From Erysipelotrichaceae bacterium (GTDB lineage Bacteria > Bacillota_I > Bacilli_A > RFN20 > CAG-826), in the NCBI GenBank assembly GCA_015059105.1, contig SVBB01000006.1, positions 1-64,000 on the forward strand: DNA of 64,000 nucleotides, read 5' to 3'. Shown here piece by piece: positions 61,991 to 64,000 of this stretch. A program made the translations under genes and the position numbers. The notes below the pieces were generated by a model. That model saw only the letters and a program-made list of their open reading frames with translations, searched no databases and had not been told where the DNA came from. Every line of letters starts with the position of its first letter. Within the stretch, counting starts at the first letter, position 1.

Positions 61991-62984
61991 TGTTCTTCAC
62001 CACCTCATCATATGTATGGAATATTTGACTGATAGTAAAACTATTATCTTCATGTAAAGTGATGACTTGACCACCCATCATGGTTTCAGAATAATAAATT
62101 CTATCTGTGGAATTAACACCATAGGACAAAACGATACCGTTATAGTTGATCGCATAATCATTGAGATGGTCATGCGCGCAGAATACTCCATCTGTCGATC
62201 CTAATTCATACATCTTGTTATATAATCCGGAATTAATTTTTGGACAACTGACTTTTTCACCTTTTTCACCGATGATATATTCAGCGCCTGCTTCTCCATT
62301 TTTATATGCAGTCCAAGCGGTTTCAAATTCAGCAAATGGAATATGGAAGAAGGCAAGGGAACGAACAACTTCACCTTTGACATCACTCACATAATTAATA
62401 ACGTTCTCATACCATTCAATCTGGTCTTCTTTGATATAGTCATATCCAAAATAGCTACCGAAATAATAACGGTTGGAATCCATGATTACTATCGTTTCAA
62501 ATATCTCTCCACCATCCATCAAATTGATTGCGAAGTTCGCGTTGCCAAAAACATCATCGTCTTGAATATCTTTAAATAAACAATATGAGCCGAAATTATT
62601 GAGATAACCAGTGAGCCAATCGATTGAGAAATAGCACTGTTCATCATGGTTACCAAATGTTGCAGTCCATGGAATCTTGTGAGAGTCGATGAATTTGAAT
62701 AATTCTTCTGCGGTATAGCGAGAGGCAAAAGTGAAAATATCGCCATCGAGAACGATTAAATCTGGGTTAGCATCTTTAATTGTTAAGTCTATAAAATCAT
62801 AATGGAGTTTGCGATTATCTTTGTCGCCGATATGAATATCGTTGAGTTGGAGAATCTTAAAATCCTTCTTATAATCCATCTGCAAAATATATTCATCAAT
62901 CGCGTGATGAACATTGACGTTTGCGCATGAAGAAAGGGACACCGCAAATAAAGGAAGCAATGGTAGAAGTATTCTTTTATTCAT
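61983..62984 (-). CDS. Calcineurin-like metallophosphoesterase lipoprotein
   Basis: The N-terminus is a lipoprotein signal (KRILLPLLPLFAVSLSSC; lipidated Cys about residue 20). The enzyme domain has LQLNDIHIGD, VLDGDIF, FGNHDE and, near the end, CAHDHLND: the D-x-H, GD, GNHD and GHxH-type metal ligands (with AHDH for GHDH). It should cleave phosphate esters on the outer face of the membrane. I use ATG 62984, because the frame from 63005 adds seven charged residues before the signal peptide. The partner at 61088 is an integral membrane protein. Confidence 0.9.
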   Translation of the reverse strand: MNKRILLPLLPLFAVSLSSCANVNVHHAIDEYILQMDYKKDFKILQLNDIHIGDKDNRKLHYDFIDLTIKDANPDLIVLDGDIFTFASRYTAEELFKFIDSHKIPWTATFGNHDEQCYFSIDWLTGYLNNFGSYCLFKDIQDDDVFGNANFAINLMDGGEIFETIVIMDSNRYYFGSYFGYDYIKEDQIEWYENVINYVSDVKGEVVRSLAFFHIPFAEFETAWTAYKNGEAGAEYIIGEKGEKVSCPKINSGLYNKMYELGSTDGVFCAHDHLNDYAINYNGIVLSYGVNSTDRIYYSETMMGGQVITLHEDNSFTISQIFHTYDEVVKNNE

Positions 62985-63039
62985 AGTATTATTATCATAA
63001 CTCAATAAAATATTTATTTAAATAAGGATTAATATAGCT

Positions 63040-63555
63040 ATGAAACAAAAAATGGACGAATTCACAAAAGCAAAACTCATATACACTATTGAAATCTCAA
63101 TCTTTGCATTAGCCTTCCTCGTCATCGCGATACTTCAAATCGTTCGCGTCATCAAATTTGGGGAAACGCATTTAAGAGTCATCAACTGGATCACCATCTT
63201 CGGTGCTTCTATCGGCGTCCTCGATTTCATCTGGTTTTTAAATTCACCAGTAAGAAGAAAAAAGAATTCAATGCTCGATAAATGTTTGCTCGTTCCTCTA
63301 ATGATTTATATCCTCGTCTTTGACATCATCTGCTTTATCAATTATGAAAATCCACAAGTTGACCTCGCACAAATTATGATTCCAATCGCCTTGATATATG
63401 TCTCCGCAGTTTATACATTAGAAGCTGTTTATCACTGGTATAAACCAGTCCCAATGTTATTCGAAGCTCTTGAAGAAGAAAAAGAAAATCCACAAGAGGA
63501 AGTTAATCCCGATGTGGATGATAATTCTAACCAAGAAAACAAAGAAGAAAACTAA
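63040..63555 (+). CDS. Four-TM membrane protein, unknown
   Basis: 171 residues: about four membrane segments between residues 11 and 135, then an acidic Glu/Asn-rich tail. AAGGA lies before the start. No family is recognised. Its stop codon overlaps the convergent metK stop by 4 bp. Confidence 0.75.
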   Translation: MKQKMDEFTKAKLIYTIEISIFALAFLVIAILQIVRVIKFGETHLRVINWITIFGASIGVLDFIWFLNSPVRRKKNSMLDKCLLVPLMIYILVFDIICFINYENPQVDLAQIMIPIALIYVSAVYTLEAVYHWYKPVPMLFEALEEEKENPQEEVNPDVDDNSNQENKEEN

Positions 63556-64000
63556 TCGACGAAATGGCCAAATTTGGCTTTTTCTTCATAATCGATATCT
63601 AATAGTTTCAAATCGTTGATGATGTTTTTTGGTTCGCATTCAACATAATAAGATTCAGGCACTTCAATGTTACCGATATCACTATCGACATAAATCGCCA
63701 TTGGACGAGCCACCCCAATCGCATAGGATAGTTGGACTTCACACCACTTGAGGTTCTTTTCTTTTAATAGTCTCTTCGCGATTTCTCTTGCCTTATATGC
63801 GGCAGAGATATCAACCTTAGTAGGATCTTTCCCGTTCATCGACCCACCACCGACATTTGCAAAACCTTCATAAGCATCGACAACGATCTTTCTACCAGTA
63901 AGACCACTATCCGCAAAAGAACCGCCTAGAAGGAACTTACCAGTTGGATTTATGAGGATTCTGCGGGGTTTTTCAATATTATAGGTCTTGCAAAGGTTCA
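63552..64000 (-). CDS. metK: S-adenosylmethionine synthase, C-terminal part (runs off the window)
   Basis: MetK makes SAM from methionine and ATP. The readable part starts at the window edge and contains NPTGKFLLGG, DSGLTGRKIVVDAYEG and GGGSMNGKDPTKVDISAAYKARE, the second and third MetK signature blocks, then CEVQLSYAIGVARP and the C-terminus. The frame is open to base 64000, so the start is outside. MetK supplies the SAM that the radical SAM enzyme at 49855 uses. Confidence 0.96.
   Translation of the reverse strand, partial: NLCKTYNIEKPRRILINPTGKFLLGGSFADSGLTGRKIVVDAYEGFANVGGGSMNGKDPTKVDISAAYKAREIAKRLLKEKNLKWCEVQLSYAIGVARPMAIYVDSDIGNIEVPESYYVECEPKNIINDLKLLDIDYEEKAKFGHFVD

Overview
The window reads as chromosome of an AT-rich, low-GC Gram-positive (Bacilli/Mollicutes-side, probably gut-associated) bacterium; the lineage is inference. 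In support: a perfect CIRCE (HrcA) operator upstream of clpB, sigma-A-type promoters, AGGAGG ribosome sites, lipoprotein signal peptides, U-tract terminators and a yybP-ykoY-type Mn2+ riboswitch. TGA is used as a stop and the only tRNA seen is tRNA-Trp(CCA), so the standard bacterial code applies, not the Mycoplasma code.

Layout. 1-6.5 kb is rich in small defence or toxin-antitoxin genes: a class II Fic protein, an AbiE-like pair, a Phd/PIN pair and an orphan HTH-nucleotidyltransferase, interrupted by pyruvate kinase. 6.5-13.5 kb is housekeeping and metabolic: a GNAT-MsrA fusion, a DUF1295 membrane protein, GH2 beta-galactosidase, a cation/proton antiporter, and a RelB/PIN pair. 13.5-23.1 kb is one gene for a 3171-residue repeat-rich lipoprotein. 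23.3-30.6 kb holds clpB, an esterase, small membrane proteins, a frame-split cation exchanger under an Mn2+ riboswitch, and a YggS-like protein.

The centrepiece is 30.7-51.2 kb. Fourteen minus-strand genes with mostly 4-56 bp gaps form an apparent 19-kb operon: GrpE-like factor, Hsp70, Hsp70-vWA fusion, a J-like/zinc-ribbon/FN3 protein, a zinc-ribbon GTPase, a large GAP1-like protein, small membrane proteins, a membrane-anchored zinc-ribbon GTPase, a transglutaminase-like protein, two more membrane proteins, and a LytS-type kinase with a SARP-like response regulator. Divergent from it is a radical SAM/SPASM enzyme followed by a 55-residue Cys-rich peptide, which looks like a RiPP maturase and its precursor. 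Just beyond lies a membrane regulator split over a U UUA AAA UGA site; it joins a sensor like that of the kinase to a DNA-binding domain like that of the response regulator. I infer a regulated, membrane-linked chaperone/GTPase machine with a possible peptide product. The paired GTPases and GAP1-like protein recall NTP-dependent conflict systems predicted in the literature; I do not recognise this exact combination.

54-59 kb carries a MarR-flavodoxin-disulfide reductase operon and a patch of decayed toxin loci: a BrnT remnant beside intact BrnA, and a truncated HepT-like ORF beside an HTH-nucleotidyltransferase. 59-64 kb returns to core genes: tRNA-Trp, YqeY, an M29 aminopeptidase, a phosphoesterase lipoprotein, and metK running off the right edge.
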